This document shows, piece by piece, positions 39,914 to 50,665 of a DNA stretch of 64,000 nt. Source of the DNA: Sophora flavescens (taxonomy: Eukaryota; Streptophyta; Magnoliopsida; Fabales; Fabaceae); NCBI GenBank assembly GCA_030762895.1, contig CM061068.1:155516811-155580810 (forward strand), given 5' to 3'. The translations under genes and the position numbers were made by a program. The notes beneath the pieces were generated by a model that saw only the letters and a list, made by a program, of their open reading frames with translations, was not told where the DNA came from and ran no database searches. Numbering within the stretch: the first letter of the stretch is position 1; the number at the start of each line of letters is the position of its first letter.

Positions 39914-40153
39914 ATGAATCAAGAAATATTAAGTATTTTAATAATGAAAATATTCATAGATTGTAAGCAAATAATAATTAACAAATTAAAACATCAGCAC
40001 TGGCAAGAAAAACTTTATTTAAAACAAATAATACAAAGGGTACAACTAGCTTTTTGTGAGGAAGAAAGAAAACTACTAATCGAAGAAATAATGGAGTTAG
40101 ACGACGAAATAATGGAATACGGATATGAACTACTTGTAACTCATTATGCATAA
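39914..40153 (+). CDS. Viral small ORF, 79 aa, paralogue of the preceding ORF
   Basis: ATG 39914 is two bases after the previous stop. It shares the DCKQ-(L/I)II-x-K-(I/L)-K motif and spacing with the 84-aa ORF, so the pair looks like an ancient tandem duplication within the virus. The C-terminal half is acidic and helical. Function unknown. Confidence 0.65.
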   Translation: MNQEILSILIMKIFIDCKQIIINKLKHQHWQEKLYLKQIIQRVQLAFCEEERKLLIEEIMELDDEIMEYGYELLVTHYA

Positions 40154-40167
40154 AAAGTACCCAGATT

Positions 40168-40245
40168 ATGTCTAATTACTACCACTACCTGGGAAGAAAT
40201 AGAGTGGTACCGATTTGGTATCAAAGACAAGTACTAACTAATTAA
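40168..40245 (+). CDS. Viral very small ORF (25 aa) spanning the primer-binding site
   Basis: ATG 40168 to TAA 40243-40245, in the same compact ORF chain. It is too short to judge from sequence alone. Confidence 0.3.
   Translation: MSNYYHYLGRNRVVPIWYQRQVLTN
40216..40227 (+). promoter_or_regulatory. Viral tRNA-Met primer-binding site
   Basis: TGGTATCAAAGA matches the canonical TGGTATCAGAGC at 10 of 12 bases. It lies about 0.9 kb downstream of the movement protein ORF rather than between promoter and movement protein, a placement I recall from soymoviruses. Confidence 0.7.
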
Positions 40246-40247
40246 TA

Positions 40248-40412
40248 ATGAGTACTCTATACATAGAAAAATTTGTTCACTATCTAAGCATGATAGATTT
40301 AACAAACCAGAACAGATTAAAAGACTTAGTACAAGAATTAAAAGATGAAGCAACTGATACATGTAATAAACACATGAAATATCATTGTGAGTATTGTAAT
40401 TGTAAGGAATAA
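40248..40412 (+). CDS. Viral small ORF, 54 aa, Cys/His-rich C terminus
   Basis: ATG 40248, TAA 40410-40412. An N-terminal helix is followed by CNKHMKYHCEYCNC, a cluster that could bind zinc. No family recognised. It is the last clear viral ORF before the right boundary near 40490. Confidence 0.5.
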   Translation: MSTLYIEKFVHYLSMIDLTNQNRLKDLVQELKDEATDTCNKHMKYHCEYCNCKE

Positions 40413-40490
40413 AAGAGAAAAATAGATTTGATAAAAATCATGATTGAAAAATTAAATTTGTGGATAGATCAAGAAGAATCATAGATCCAA

Positions 40491-40820
40491 TGACTCACAA
40501 CACGTATGCACTATTGGAGTGTCAATACAGTGTCCATTTTTCGTGTCAGTTTAGCAAACCTCTGTTAAAAAAGACAAATCTTTACAGTAATAAAAGTAAA
40601 TAAATACAACTTGTGGAAACTCTAAATTTAACCAAGTTACTCATCTTGCAAGTTACAGAGTGCTAGTGTTCTATGAAATATAGTCATATATACAGCAACC
40701 ATACGCATGGGGAAACACTCTTATGTGTAAACAACCCCATTAAGGTCAAATTAGTATTGTACGAACTGGTTATGAGCTAGTGGTTGCTACAAAAAATACC
40801 TACACTTAATGAAACTGATC
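40491..40820. other. 3' flank of the CDC7-like gene next to the virus
   Basis: AT-rich sequence between the end of the viral sequence and the stop codon of the minus-strand kinase gene; probably its 3'UTR. No further feature seen. Confidence 0.5.
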
Positions 40821-43800
40821 TCAGATTGTTTCGGAAGCTGCAACATCCGAGCTGGGACCTCGACGAATCATCTTTTGCTTCATCATTTTCTCTTGACATG
40901 AGGCAAAGAATTCATGCCTTAGAACTTCTTCAGCACTGATCCTGTTTCTCGGGTTTACTGTTAGACACTTGTCTATTAAATCAAACAATGATTTCGGGAT
41001 GTGCTGAAGAAACTCTGGTCTCTTTGTGTGATTCTTGCACCATCTTTCTATGTCCCATGATTGCAAGTACCGATCGTCAAGTAACTCCTGCAAATCCAAT
41101 GAATCATTAAAAAGATAAAATATCGCATTAACCATTCTGCTTCATTTACCATATCTAAAAATTAAGAGCTGCATTCGTTTATACTTCAATATATATATAT
41201 ATATATATATAATTCAGGATTGCAAATAGGAGGAACCAAAATAAAGTTTGTGCATGCAACTACCATCTTCAAACATTATCCAAATGCCAATAAAATAAAA
41301 TCTTTACTTTTGTTTTTTCCCACTATTTTTTTTAAATGTTGCAAATTTGGTACCATCGTTCAATATCCGTTAATTTTTTCAATGATTAATAAAATGGAAT
41401 CTTTGCTCTAAACACATTGAACCTCTAGTTGACCTTTTCCCTCCTCTGCCTCCCCACTTCAACATGATTTAATGGTCCTCTTTGCCATTTACTGTTTTCG
41501 TGCCTCCTTTTCAAGACCCTTTTTGCTTCATTATAGGGTCCTTTACATACAGAAATTCAATCAAAGGTTCTATGCATTTAGTCCAATGATTCTTCTCTAT
41601 TAATCATTGAAAAAATTAACGAGCATTTGACGTAAGGATCAAATTTGTAAAATTGAAAAAATAATGGAACCAAATATACTAAAAAAACCATATGGAACAA
41701 AATCGCACATGACCAATAATAAGAAAATCAAAAGTACATTTAAGGCTAAAATAAACTTATGAACCATGCTTAACTAGGGGTGAGCATCGGTCGAATTCGA
41801 GCATAAAATACTCAATCCACCTGAAACCGATGAGAAATATGACCTATTTTGTTCAGCGGGTTGGTCGATTGGCAGGTGGGTTGGTACATGTATGAGTTAA
41901 TATTGGGCCGGGTCAAATTTTTTTACATTTTTTTTTATTTCTGATAAGTTTTTTCAATTGGGCCTCAATCATCCATCGGCCCACACCTATGAAAAACCTG
42001 ACCCAAAAGACCAAAGATAAAAAAACAATTGACAAAAGCTAACTAAAGTTTTTGGACTCTTCTAACTTAAGTCAAATATGTGCTAGCCGTCCATGGATGA
42101 GGCAGGGGAAGGAGCCGTACAACGTGGAACGGTGGCGTTGAACGGCTGTGTAAGGCAAAGCTGCTGGTGCTGAATGACTGGACGATCATCGGGACTGGTG
42201 GTGTTGAGCGACTACGCAAGGCACACGCAGTGGCTAGGTGGAGCTAGCAACCGACGATGGTGGCCTGCATGTGAAAGGGAAGATCTGGCCATGAGGAAGA
42301 CAGTAGCACCATCATCTTTGCCGTAAATCCAAAGTTTCCCATCAACAATCAAAGAAGAATGGAAAAGCCCACATGAGATACCCACTTCCACTATCGTCGT
42401 CATCTCGACGTGGCAGACCGTCACTATCACTTAGTGTGTGTTTGGATGAACGTTTGACAAACGTGATTTTGGATGGAATTGATTTTGTAGAATTGATTTC
42501 AATACAATTGAGTTTGAAGTAAAGTGATTTATGTTTGGATGTTTTTACTTTGAAAGCAAGTTTGATGTAAAACTTAGTATAATTTTTCAATCCAAAAGCA
42601 GAAGTTACTCCAAGCTGCTTCCGGTAGAATCAATTCTGGATGCAAAATTACTTCTACAAACATGTTCCCAAACACCTCTTTTTTTACAAGAATCACGTTT
42701 GACAGGTGCAGAAGCACTTCTGGTGCCTCCAGAAGTGAAACCAAACACACACAGAAGAGGAAGCAAGAAGCAAGAGAGGAGCAAGAAACGCCGCTGGTGA
42801 TGATATATAACAATAGCATATCCAGGTGTCTGTTAAACTCACCCATGTGATGTGACCTATGCTGGTACATCTGGTGCATGTAGTGTGTTACTTGTAATGC
42901 GTAGGGACTAATTTGTCCCACAATAGAAATTGTCAAGGACTACATTGGGTCACTTAAATAATAACCAGAGATTTTATTAGGTAAATACATAATTGTTCTA
43001 ATGATCTATTCTACATGAAGGGACTATTGTCTAGGTACCTAAACACACTAATGCCACGTATCAACACTCTAACATGTTCAAGACGAAGACTAAAATGTCC
43101 CTCTTGTCGTTCTTGGAAACTATTCGTGAGTTTCTTTTCCTTTTTTTTTCAGGAACAAAAGGGGTACCTCAAGAAATAAAAACTTAAATGGGCCTTTACT
43201 CTCAAAATAATATTGAACATTTTTAATCCATTGGCAGATTATTTCATTTTAAATATATTTTTTTCAATTACATGATTAAAGTTTTTCAAATAAGGTTTAA
43301 AATGAATTACCACTGGGAAAGATAATTCTCGGTCATGAAGCTTGGCGACTTCCCAAAGCTCTTCACTGCCCCGCAGCTTGGCAATGTCTTTTATGTTCCT
43401 GCAACAAAACTTGGTCAGCAAGGAAATACAAATAAAGATAAAATCACAAGTGAATTTTGAAGCTGATTTTTACTGTTCTGGTTCTCCAGTAAAAGGAGTT
43501 TTCCCGATCACCATGTAGAGTAAAGTGACTCCAGCCGACCAAATATCAACCTTGGGCCCCTGAAACTGAGACCTAAACAGAACCTGATGAAGTGGTAAAG
43601 CCTTCAATTAAAACTTGAAAGACAAAGCCATCCATATTCCATAACTAAAGAACAGTAAATTGCATCAACAAGTAACGACTTTAAATGTCGCATTTTGAAG
43701 GTGTGATGTCCATTTCATTGATTAATAAAAATGAGGTTTTTTTTTGGTGCGTATAAATGGTGGTGAGTGAGCTACTACTGTAAGACCTTGAGCGACATAG

Positions 43801-46800
43801 GTACGACCCTCTCCAAAGAATTTATTTTTTGTCATGATTCGAACCAAAGATCTCCCACATTTTCAGAATGTCCCTGTACACACGTTATTACCCGACAGAC
43901 CTAACATACTCCCACTAGGCCGACCCGTTTGGGTATCAAAAATGAGGTTTTAATAGCATCTTTCTTCGATTGACAATAAAGGAAGCCACCAAAGACGGTA
44001 AGTCTCAATATTTAATTTGCTTTGCTTTCATTTATGATATTTCAAATTTGCTATAGTATTAACTTCCATGGCAGTATAAAATTGTCATCCCAAGCGCTGA
44101 TATGTTACTTATTTTTTCCTCTTTTGCAAAAGCTTTTAAAAGTGACCCTCCCAGTACCAGCGTTCAGTAAATTGTGTTGAAAAGAATCATGTTTGAAATA
44201 TCATTACCAAACATAAATCAATTCTTATAAACTCACTTTTAAAATATCATTACCAAACACAAATCAATTATTTCAAAATCAATTCTATCAAAATCTAAAA
44301 CAAATGGAACCATAGTATTTCGAAACCAAAATGTGATTTGAATAACTGATTTGGACAACTGATGATGTAATTGTCTTGACTTAATTCTTCAAATAATACT
44401 GCTCATTTGGAAAAATCGCACCTATAAATGCATAAAAAAAAAAAAGGTAGATATACGTCACAGCAAGACCTTACCTCTGGAGCACGAAATCCCTTGGTTC
44501 CAACACACGAACCTTCTCTTTTCTGTTTTCCATCCCCTGTAACACATAAGAGCAGTTAGTATGCTAAAGGTAGCAATACCATTCACAAGTATTGAAGAAA
44601 CACACCTTTGCTTCTCAAAATCCCAGCAGTATGCGAATGTAGAGGCATTGGCGTAAGATAAAAAATCTTGCTATCTGCCTTCCCTGAAAGAGCAGTAACC
44701 CTTTTTCTTTGAGAAGATGGACATTTTGTTGAACTACTGTTTGCACATTGCACAGAATTCTGCACAAGGCTGAGAAGCTCCTTTCTTCCTCGGTACAGTA
44801 TGGGTTCCCTGGACCTTTCTGCAGAAGGAATCCTAGTGCTGGTAACATCTTTTGCAGAGGTTATACCCGAGCCTTCCGTTCCTTGTGCTCCAAGTAAACT
44901 TCCGCCAGCCTTATCAGGACAATTTTTCAGGGAACCATTATAACCTTTTTGCTTTACTTGCCTTTTAAGTTCAGAATTTTTCTTACAATCTGCTACCTCC
45001 CTTTTACTAAATCTTAGAGACTTGCTTCCCACAACGTTATTGTCTTGAACCAATGGGGCAGAAGAACCAGAAGAAAGAGGAATATTATTGGATGCATCAA
45101 GGCTTGGTTTGGATTTACCTGAGCAAATGAGCAAATTGATTGATTATGCTAATTAAACAGGTTATATTATGAAGATTATTGATAATTAAATTTAACAAAA
45201 GTAACTAAAGAATACTAGAAGGAAATGGATATGATGCTTATGCAAGAAACATGCTTATCTTTTGTTCTGAGAGGGGGATATGTTAGTTTATTGCATGCAA
45301 TTAAAATATAACAAAGTAGCCAAATAGGCGTTTAGTCATATTTTATGAAAAACACAAGTGTCCAGAGAAAACAACCAAAGGTTTAGCAGCTATTCCAATT
45401 ATTTAAAGAATAAGCAAGAGCAAGAGTTAAGTGAACATGAAGCTTACTTCCAATGTTGTACTTCTGCTTTAAATCCTGGAGAGAAAGAGACACAAAAATT
45501 CACAATTCATCAGATTAAGATTGAAGTCAGAAAGGACACGAAAGAGACACAAAAGCAGCAGCAAGAGAAGCAACCTAACCATGGCAAGATTGAAGTCAAT
45601 AAGATAGCCTTTCTTTAGCTTTTGAGAAAAGAGGAAGTTTCCGGGTTTAACGTCTCTGTGAACAACTCCCTATATTTAATAGAATTTGAATTTCAGATAA
45701 TTGCATTTATTGTCTTCAAGTCAAAGTTACAAGAAGCTCTGAATATGCGAAGTGGAAAATTTACCTCTTTGTGCAAGCACGCAAGGGCCGTGAACATGCA
45801 ATACCCATACCACTGAAGCTGAATTATATCAATTTCTTTTTTCAAAACCTACAGATTGAGAAGGGAAAATTAGCTCCATTAAACATGAAATCTAGAGAAG
45901 GTTAGAGTATTCTCATGAGCAAATCAGTTTAAATCATAAAAGGCAGAAAGGGAAATTCATTTCTTGCATATATCAATTTCTTTTACCAAAACCAAAACCT
46001 AAAATTGAGAAGGTAAAATTAGCTCCGTTGAAGGCAAATTCCAGAGAAGGTTAGAAATCTTCTGAAGAGCTTATCAGCTTAAAATTGAGAAACGCTGACA
46101 GGGAAATTTCTCTCCTAAACTTGACATTTAATAAGAATGTTTAAACCACCGAAACCTAAAAATTGAATTTTTCAGATGAAGAAATTTTAATTTTAAATTA
46201 TATACAGATTCAACAATTACCTCGGGTCTATCATGATCAAAATGCTCTAAAACAAAGCAGTCACTGTTGCCCCTTTTACAAGAACCTTCAAACTTAATAA
46301 GGAAATTTTTACCCCTGCATCGTGGAAAAAAAATGACAATAGCAGCATGCTTTGCAGCTTAAATATAACAAATATTGTATCATATGTCGTATACTTACCC
46401 AAAACGCTCAAGCATATTCCGCTCATTTTTCACATGGTTTTTATGAGCATTCTCATGCGGACCTGTAAAATGACATGCATATGTTGTAGCGTCAACATCT
46501 CAAAAACCATTATTACATCCTAATAGTAATATAAAATGACATGAAGAATTTTTCCCATTTTCCATTATAAGTTGGAAACTGAATGTAAGTAAGAACTGGA
46601 CTCTTGATTTTGACACTGGACTCTTGTTCCCATTTTCCATTTTCTCATGAGGTAGTATTAAGCATATAATGGACACTGCCTCTTCTACAACTTTTTCTTT
46701 TAAAAATCATATCACTAAATGCACAGCACACAATTAATATGAAAGATAGGTGTTAATTACACTTTATGGCGAGTATTTTTCCATCAATCTTTCTTTGAGC

Positions 46801-49507
46801 ACGGTAAACAGTGCCATAACCACCTGGACGAGAAAATAAGAAACATCAAAATCCAATTTTAATAATACAGATTTGTTGTATCAGTAAGGAAGTGAAGTGG
46901 AGGAGAAACATGGTCCTAATACCTGAACCTTCTTCTTCCTCTATTATAAAAGATTCAAAAGATGGATATGCTTTTTTCTCCCCCTGATTCAACAACATTG
47001 CCACAGTTGATAGTGTGAACACATAACTTATACTTCTTAAGAAGATGGACAATATGATAAAAAAAGAATCTTCTATAGCATATGACTGTAAAAGGACAGA
47101 TTATCCCAAATTACACCTGATAGTTGAAGGAGCTCACCTTAGGAGTTACGGAGGTAGTTTCTGCCATGTTTTCTTTACGGTTTTGCCTTAGTTTTTGCTT
47201 TGTAATAAATTTCTGATCATCTTTACATTGATCAACATTTTGAGCATTATCAAATTTATTACAGGCTACCGACTTCGTGAGAATTTGTGACTTTGGGTGG
47301 AAATTATTCTTCTGTCCTCCCTTCAATATTGAAGAAGATTCAAGAAACTGCTTTGAAGAGGACTGAGCTATTTTGTAGGTAGAGTGAGTGCCTATGTTTC
47401 TCACTGTCTCATCTTTGTCCAAATTTAATGCACGCATACGGTTTTTTGGCTCCAAACCAGTTGTTTGTTCTTCTCGACAATGTGCAGGATTGACCATCTG
47501 AGTAACATTTTCCTTCTCTCTTTTTCTGCCAAAGCAAATCAACCTTTCCTTCGAACTACTTTCTACTTGCATACCTTCCTCTTCATTAGACTCTCTAATT
47601 GGATCGTTGCAAGTATTACTTTTAAAAATACCATGATCCACAAGATGAATACTTTGTTTGGGATATTCATGCCTAAATGTTTCAAAGTGATCATCCATTT
47701 TCTTCCCAAATCCACTGCTACCAACAAGAGCCTCATTGCATAGCGAGGGATCTTGGAAAGTAGTTGGCAGAGCAAGGTTTGCAAAGAGATTACATTCATT
47801 GAGTCTACGTATACTCAATAGATTCTGACAAGTTATGTCACTTCCAGTCATGAACAAACTATCACTAGCTTTAATCACAGATCCAGAAAACTCTCCTTGA
47901 AACATGCTTGTGCTAGCATCATTATCAGCTTCCCTATGTTCAAAATTCCGAGCTGGAGAACCCGAACACTCTCCATTCGTATCATCAATATGCAATGGGA
48001 TCATAGCATTCCCGCTATGCATATTTAATGGTTCAAATTTTATCATAGGGAGGTTTCTTCTCATCTTAGCCTTTTCAGTATGAGCATATCTCTGTTTATG
48101 AAAAGAAAAATTCCAAACCTTGACACCATATTCGTAAAAAAAATATAATGTTTGATAAACAAAAGATCTCACTGACATAAGGCCAATTAAATCACTATTA
48201 AAAAATGCAAGGACAACCAAATTATACCCTCAGACACTGATATTTATGAATAATTATTAGCCCAATCTAAATGGTTGTATTTCTAGTTTTATCAAGTGCG
48301 TCACAGTCACGACTCACATATCAAATGTACACTAACCACTCAAGTTCATTGAGTATCCATAATTTAACACCAAAACTGTGATTCCACGTGTACATCACTA
48401 ATTCAACAGTAACTACAAGTTCATGATGCACATAATAATAATCTCAAACACCAAAAGGAGCCCAAATATAAGTTTGTGCCAGTGTGTATGGCAAAGTAAT
48501 TTTTTTTATAAAGAATAAAGAATACTAAAACTGATAATATATATATATATATAATTCATTTTACAAAATATATTAAATCTGTCCATGATCTTAACACACT
48601 CTAAATTCTAAAATCAAACAGGGTAAAAGCCCATTTTGGTTCATGACAAACAAACTATTATGTTAGTCCCTGACAATTACTAACTAAGACAAGTTAGTAG
48701 TCCCTACGTTGACTCCATTGGTCAGCATCCATTACTAAATTATCCCACGATACTAATTGTCAAGGACTAATTAGTCCCACTTCAAATATTGTTAAGGACT
48801 ATAATGTCCCATAGTAATTGTCACGGACTAACCACGTTAGTAATTGTCAGGGAGTAACGGAGTGGTTTTTTCTTTGTCGGGGACTAAAACGGCCTACACA
48901 CTTTTTGTCAGGGACCAAAATGAGCTCTTACCCAATCAAATAAAACATGTAAAAAAAATATACCTCCAAGGAAATGTCTTGAACCTCATTACTAATTGCT
49001 AATCTTTTTTGATCTTCTCCATCTGCATTGACTGAAAAATCTCAAATCAATAAAAAAAACATATCCATTAAAAATAAAAAACAAGAGTGAGTGAGTGACC
49101 TAAAATCCAATACCTTCCGCTGAAGATAAAAACAACCTCCTTTTAGCCGGAGACAATTCTATCAAATCTACCGTCGTTCCCTTCCGTTTCCTCAACCCTG
49201 TAGTTTCCGAATCTCGAAATCCAAATCCCGAAACAGAGAAAAACCTTCCGAGAGCGAAAACCGCCGCTGCAGAAGGCGTGACGAGCCCGTTATCCGTAAC
49301 GGAGAGTGGAGATCCGGGAGACGAGATGACGTGGCTAATGAAACCAGGGGATGTAGTGAACAATCGACATTGGGAAGCGAGGTGTTCGGGATAAACCGGG
49401 TGGCCGATTTTCAGCAGAACCGCTAAGAGATGCCACGATTTCTCCTCAACTACTGCTTCCGAGGTCATTGCGCTTTCGGGTACGAGTTCGGACCCGGATC
49501 TGGCCAT
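40821..49507 (-). CDS. CDC7: CDC7-type serine/threonine protein kinase, 15 exons, 979 aa
   Basis: Exons (minus strand) are 49507-49114, 49031-48964, 48091-47138, 46983-46923, 46823-46761, 46462-46399, 46314-46221, 45848-45765, 45669-45580, 45475-45448, 45118-44606, 44536-44475, 43583-43474, 43398-43311 and 41087-40821. All junctions keep frame (2940 nt in total). The N-terminal half (about 470 aa) is non-catalytic and Ser/Asn-rich. The kinase domain starts at SFESFIIEEEEGSGGYGTVY (glycine loop) with AIK. HRDVKPGNFLF forms the catalytic loop. LIDFNLAM stands where most kinases have DFG. A 171-codon insert exon lies between subdomains VII and VIII, followed by GTKGFRAPE and DIWSAGVTLLYM. A large kinase insert at this place and the GFRAPE motif are hallmarks of CDC7, the Dbf4-dependent kinase that phosphorylates MCM helicase subunits to fire replication origins. 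The ATG at 49507 was chosen as the only upstream ATG in frame. Introns contain a SINE and MITEs. Confidence 0.9.
42434..42753. mobile_element. MITE-like element in the last intron of the CDC7-like gene
   Basis: The ends GTGTGTGTTTGG and CCAAACACACAC are inverted. The interior is AT-rich with TTTGACAAACGTGATTT-type words. No target duplication is seen, so the ends are approximate. A GC-rich patch at 42090-42420 next to it is unexplained. Confidence 0.45.
43741..43937 (-). mobile_element. tRNA-derived SINE
   Basis: A perfect 14-bp duplication (AAAAATGAGGTTTT, 43727-43740 and 43938-43951) flanks it. On the minus strand it starts with a GGCCTAGTGG A-box-like motif, has GGTTCGAATC (B box) further in, and ends in an A-run, as expected for an RNA polymerase III SINE. 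It is 197 bp long and lies in the intron between exons 12 and 13. Confidence 0.85.
48621..48933. mobile_element. 313-bp Mutator-like MITE in intron 2 of the CDC7-like gene
   Basis: The ends GGGTAAAAGCCCATTTTGG and the reverse-complemented right end GGGTAAGAGCTCATTTTGG are inverted repeats. Flanks AATCAAACA (48612-48620) and AATCAAATA (48934-48942) are a 9-bp duplication with one change. The interior repeats TTGTCAGGGACTAA-like words. Confidence 0.8.
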
Positions 49508-49580
49508 GGATCGTTCCCGAATCGGTGATGTCTGCAACTCAGTTTGAGACTGTGTGTGCGACTGAGAGAGAGAGAGAGGA

Positions 49581-49588
49581 GCGGGAAA
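49581..49588 (-). promoter_or_regulatory. E2F site upstream of the CDC7-like gene (proximal)
   Basis: GCGGGAAA on the plus strand reads TTTCCCGC on the gene strand, the consensus E2F/DP site, 74 bp before the start codon. Confidence 0.7.
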
Positions 49589-49657
49589 TGAAAATGAGAA
49601 AAGTGGGGTGTGAAAATTGGAAGGCTTTGTTTGATTGAGTTTCGAGAGGAGAAAGGG

Positions 49658-49667
49658 TTTTCCCGCC
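49658..49667 (+). promoter_or_regulatory. E2F site upstream of the CDC7-like gene (distal)
   Basis: TTTTCCCGCC contains a second TTTCCCGC, inverted relative to the proximal one, about 151 bp before the start codon. Two such sites close together are typical of plant S-phase genes. Confidence 0.7.
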
Positions 49668-49860
49668 TTTTGCTTTTTTCATTTTGTTCTTTTTGGATTA
49701 TTTTTTTTTTCATTTGAGGTGGAGATGAGATGAGATGAGATGATGATGGGCCAGGGCCTAGCGGGTGTCATTGGGTGGCTTTTCAAGAATTTTTGTAGTT
49801 ACGGTTGACGTTTGGAAGAGTTTATTTAAACTTCTTTTAACTTATCTGACTCTTATGCAG

Positions 49861-50121
49861 TGTGTTTGACAGAGCTTATAAAAATAACTTATGTCATCTC
49901 ATAAGAAGTTTTTGACTTATTTTCATAAGTCACTGGGAGAAGCTTATGGAATTATCATAAGAGTTTATGCACTAAACACCATCTCCGTGTTTATCACTAT
50001 TTGAATCGTCTCATGTCCCTTTCTTTCTTTTTTCTTTCTTTAAGCGCTTATGGCATAAGCTCTCATGCGATAACGTCTTATGTGATAAGCTTTTAATTAA
50101 GTTATTTACCCAAACGCACAC
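49861..50121. mobile_element. MITE-like sequence (ends approximate)
   Basis: TGTGTTTGACAGAGCTTAT on the left and a right end whose complement begins GTGTGCGTTTGGGTAAATAA are loosely inverted. The interior is rich in CATAAGCTT palindromes. No target duplication found. Confidence 0.4.
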
Positions 50122-50191
50122 AAAGTCTTAAACGGTTCATCAAACCGAAATGTTGATATTTTCAATCAACCCGATCCAATTTGCTCCATTG

Positions 50192-50665
50192 AGAGTGTGT
50201 TCTGGAAAGATTATTTTTTTTTCCCGTATCAGCTTTTTTTAACTTAAAAATTGTTTCATAGATAATATATCATGTTTGACATTTTGCTTAAATTGATAAA
50301 AAAAAAAAAAAGCTTTTTTTTAAGGAAAAAAGTTGTTCTATAACATTAGTTTTTTTCTAGCTTAAGATTTGTGAGATTTGATTATTTTTTATTCTCAAAA
50401 CTCTCTTTCATGTTTACCCCTTCAAAACTATCTTTTATACAAATATTATTAAATTATACAAATAATTTCGTACCATTTTTTATAATTTATTATATAAAAG
50501 TGATTTTTTTGCATCACCCAAACGAAATAGATTATCTTAAAATCGTTTTTCAGCAAACAGACTCAAACAAAAAACAGATTCTGATTATAATCGATTATCA
50601 CGATAATCGATTATACAAAAATCGATTATCAGCATAATTTTTTTTTCAGCTTTCCCAAACACTCT
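50192..50665. mobile_element. MITE, family A copy 2
   Basis: It has the same organisation as 17230-17711: the terminus AGAGTGTGTTCTGGAAAG, the shared interior block CCAAACGAAATAGATTATC, repeated ATAATCGATTAT palindromes and an inverted right end CTTTCCCAAACACTCT. No clear target duplication. Confidence 0.6.

Larger units (their letters stand above)
32780..40490 (+). mobile_element. Endogenous pararetrovirus (Caulimoviridae, soymovirus/caulimovirus-like), nearly complete and circularly permuted
   Basis: The order is small ORF, VAP-like ORF, capsid protein, protease-RT-RNase H, transactivator/viroplasmin, intergenic promoter, movement protein, and then several small ORFs with the tRNA primer site. 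It covers about 7.7 kb, close to one caulimovirid genome (7-9 kb). All ORFs are on one strand, and neighbours overlap by a few bases as in the free viruses. The permutation break lies among the small ORFs. Base composition is very A-rich, unlike the flanks. Disabling changes visible are a frame change in the VAP-like ORF, four TGA codons in RT and a frame change at the end of RNase H. No integrase is present, as usual for this family; integration is presumed to be by host repair. Confidence 0.93.

Noticed and set aside
41780..42420. Separate gene in the last intron of the CDC7-like gene
   Set aside because: GC-rich patch without continuous coding features; more likely transposon-derived sequence.
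47465..47799. Open frames antisense or shifted within the CDC7-like exon 3
   Set aside because: Shadows of the 954-nt coding exon 48091-47138.
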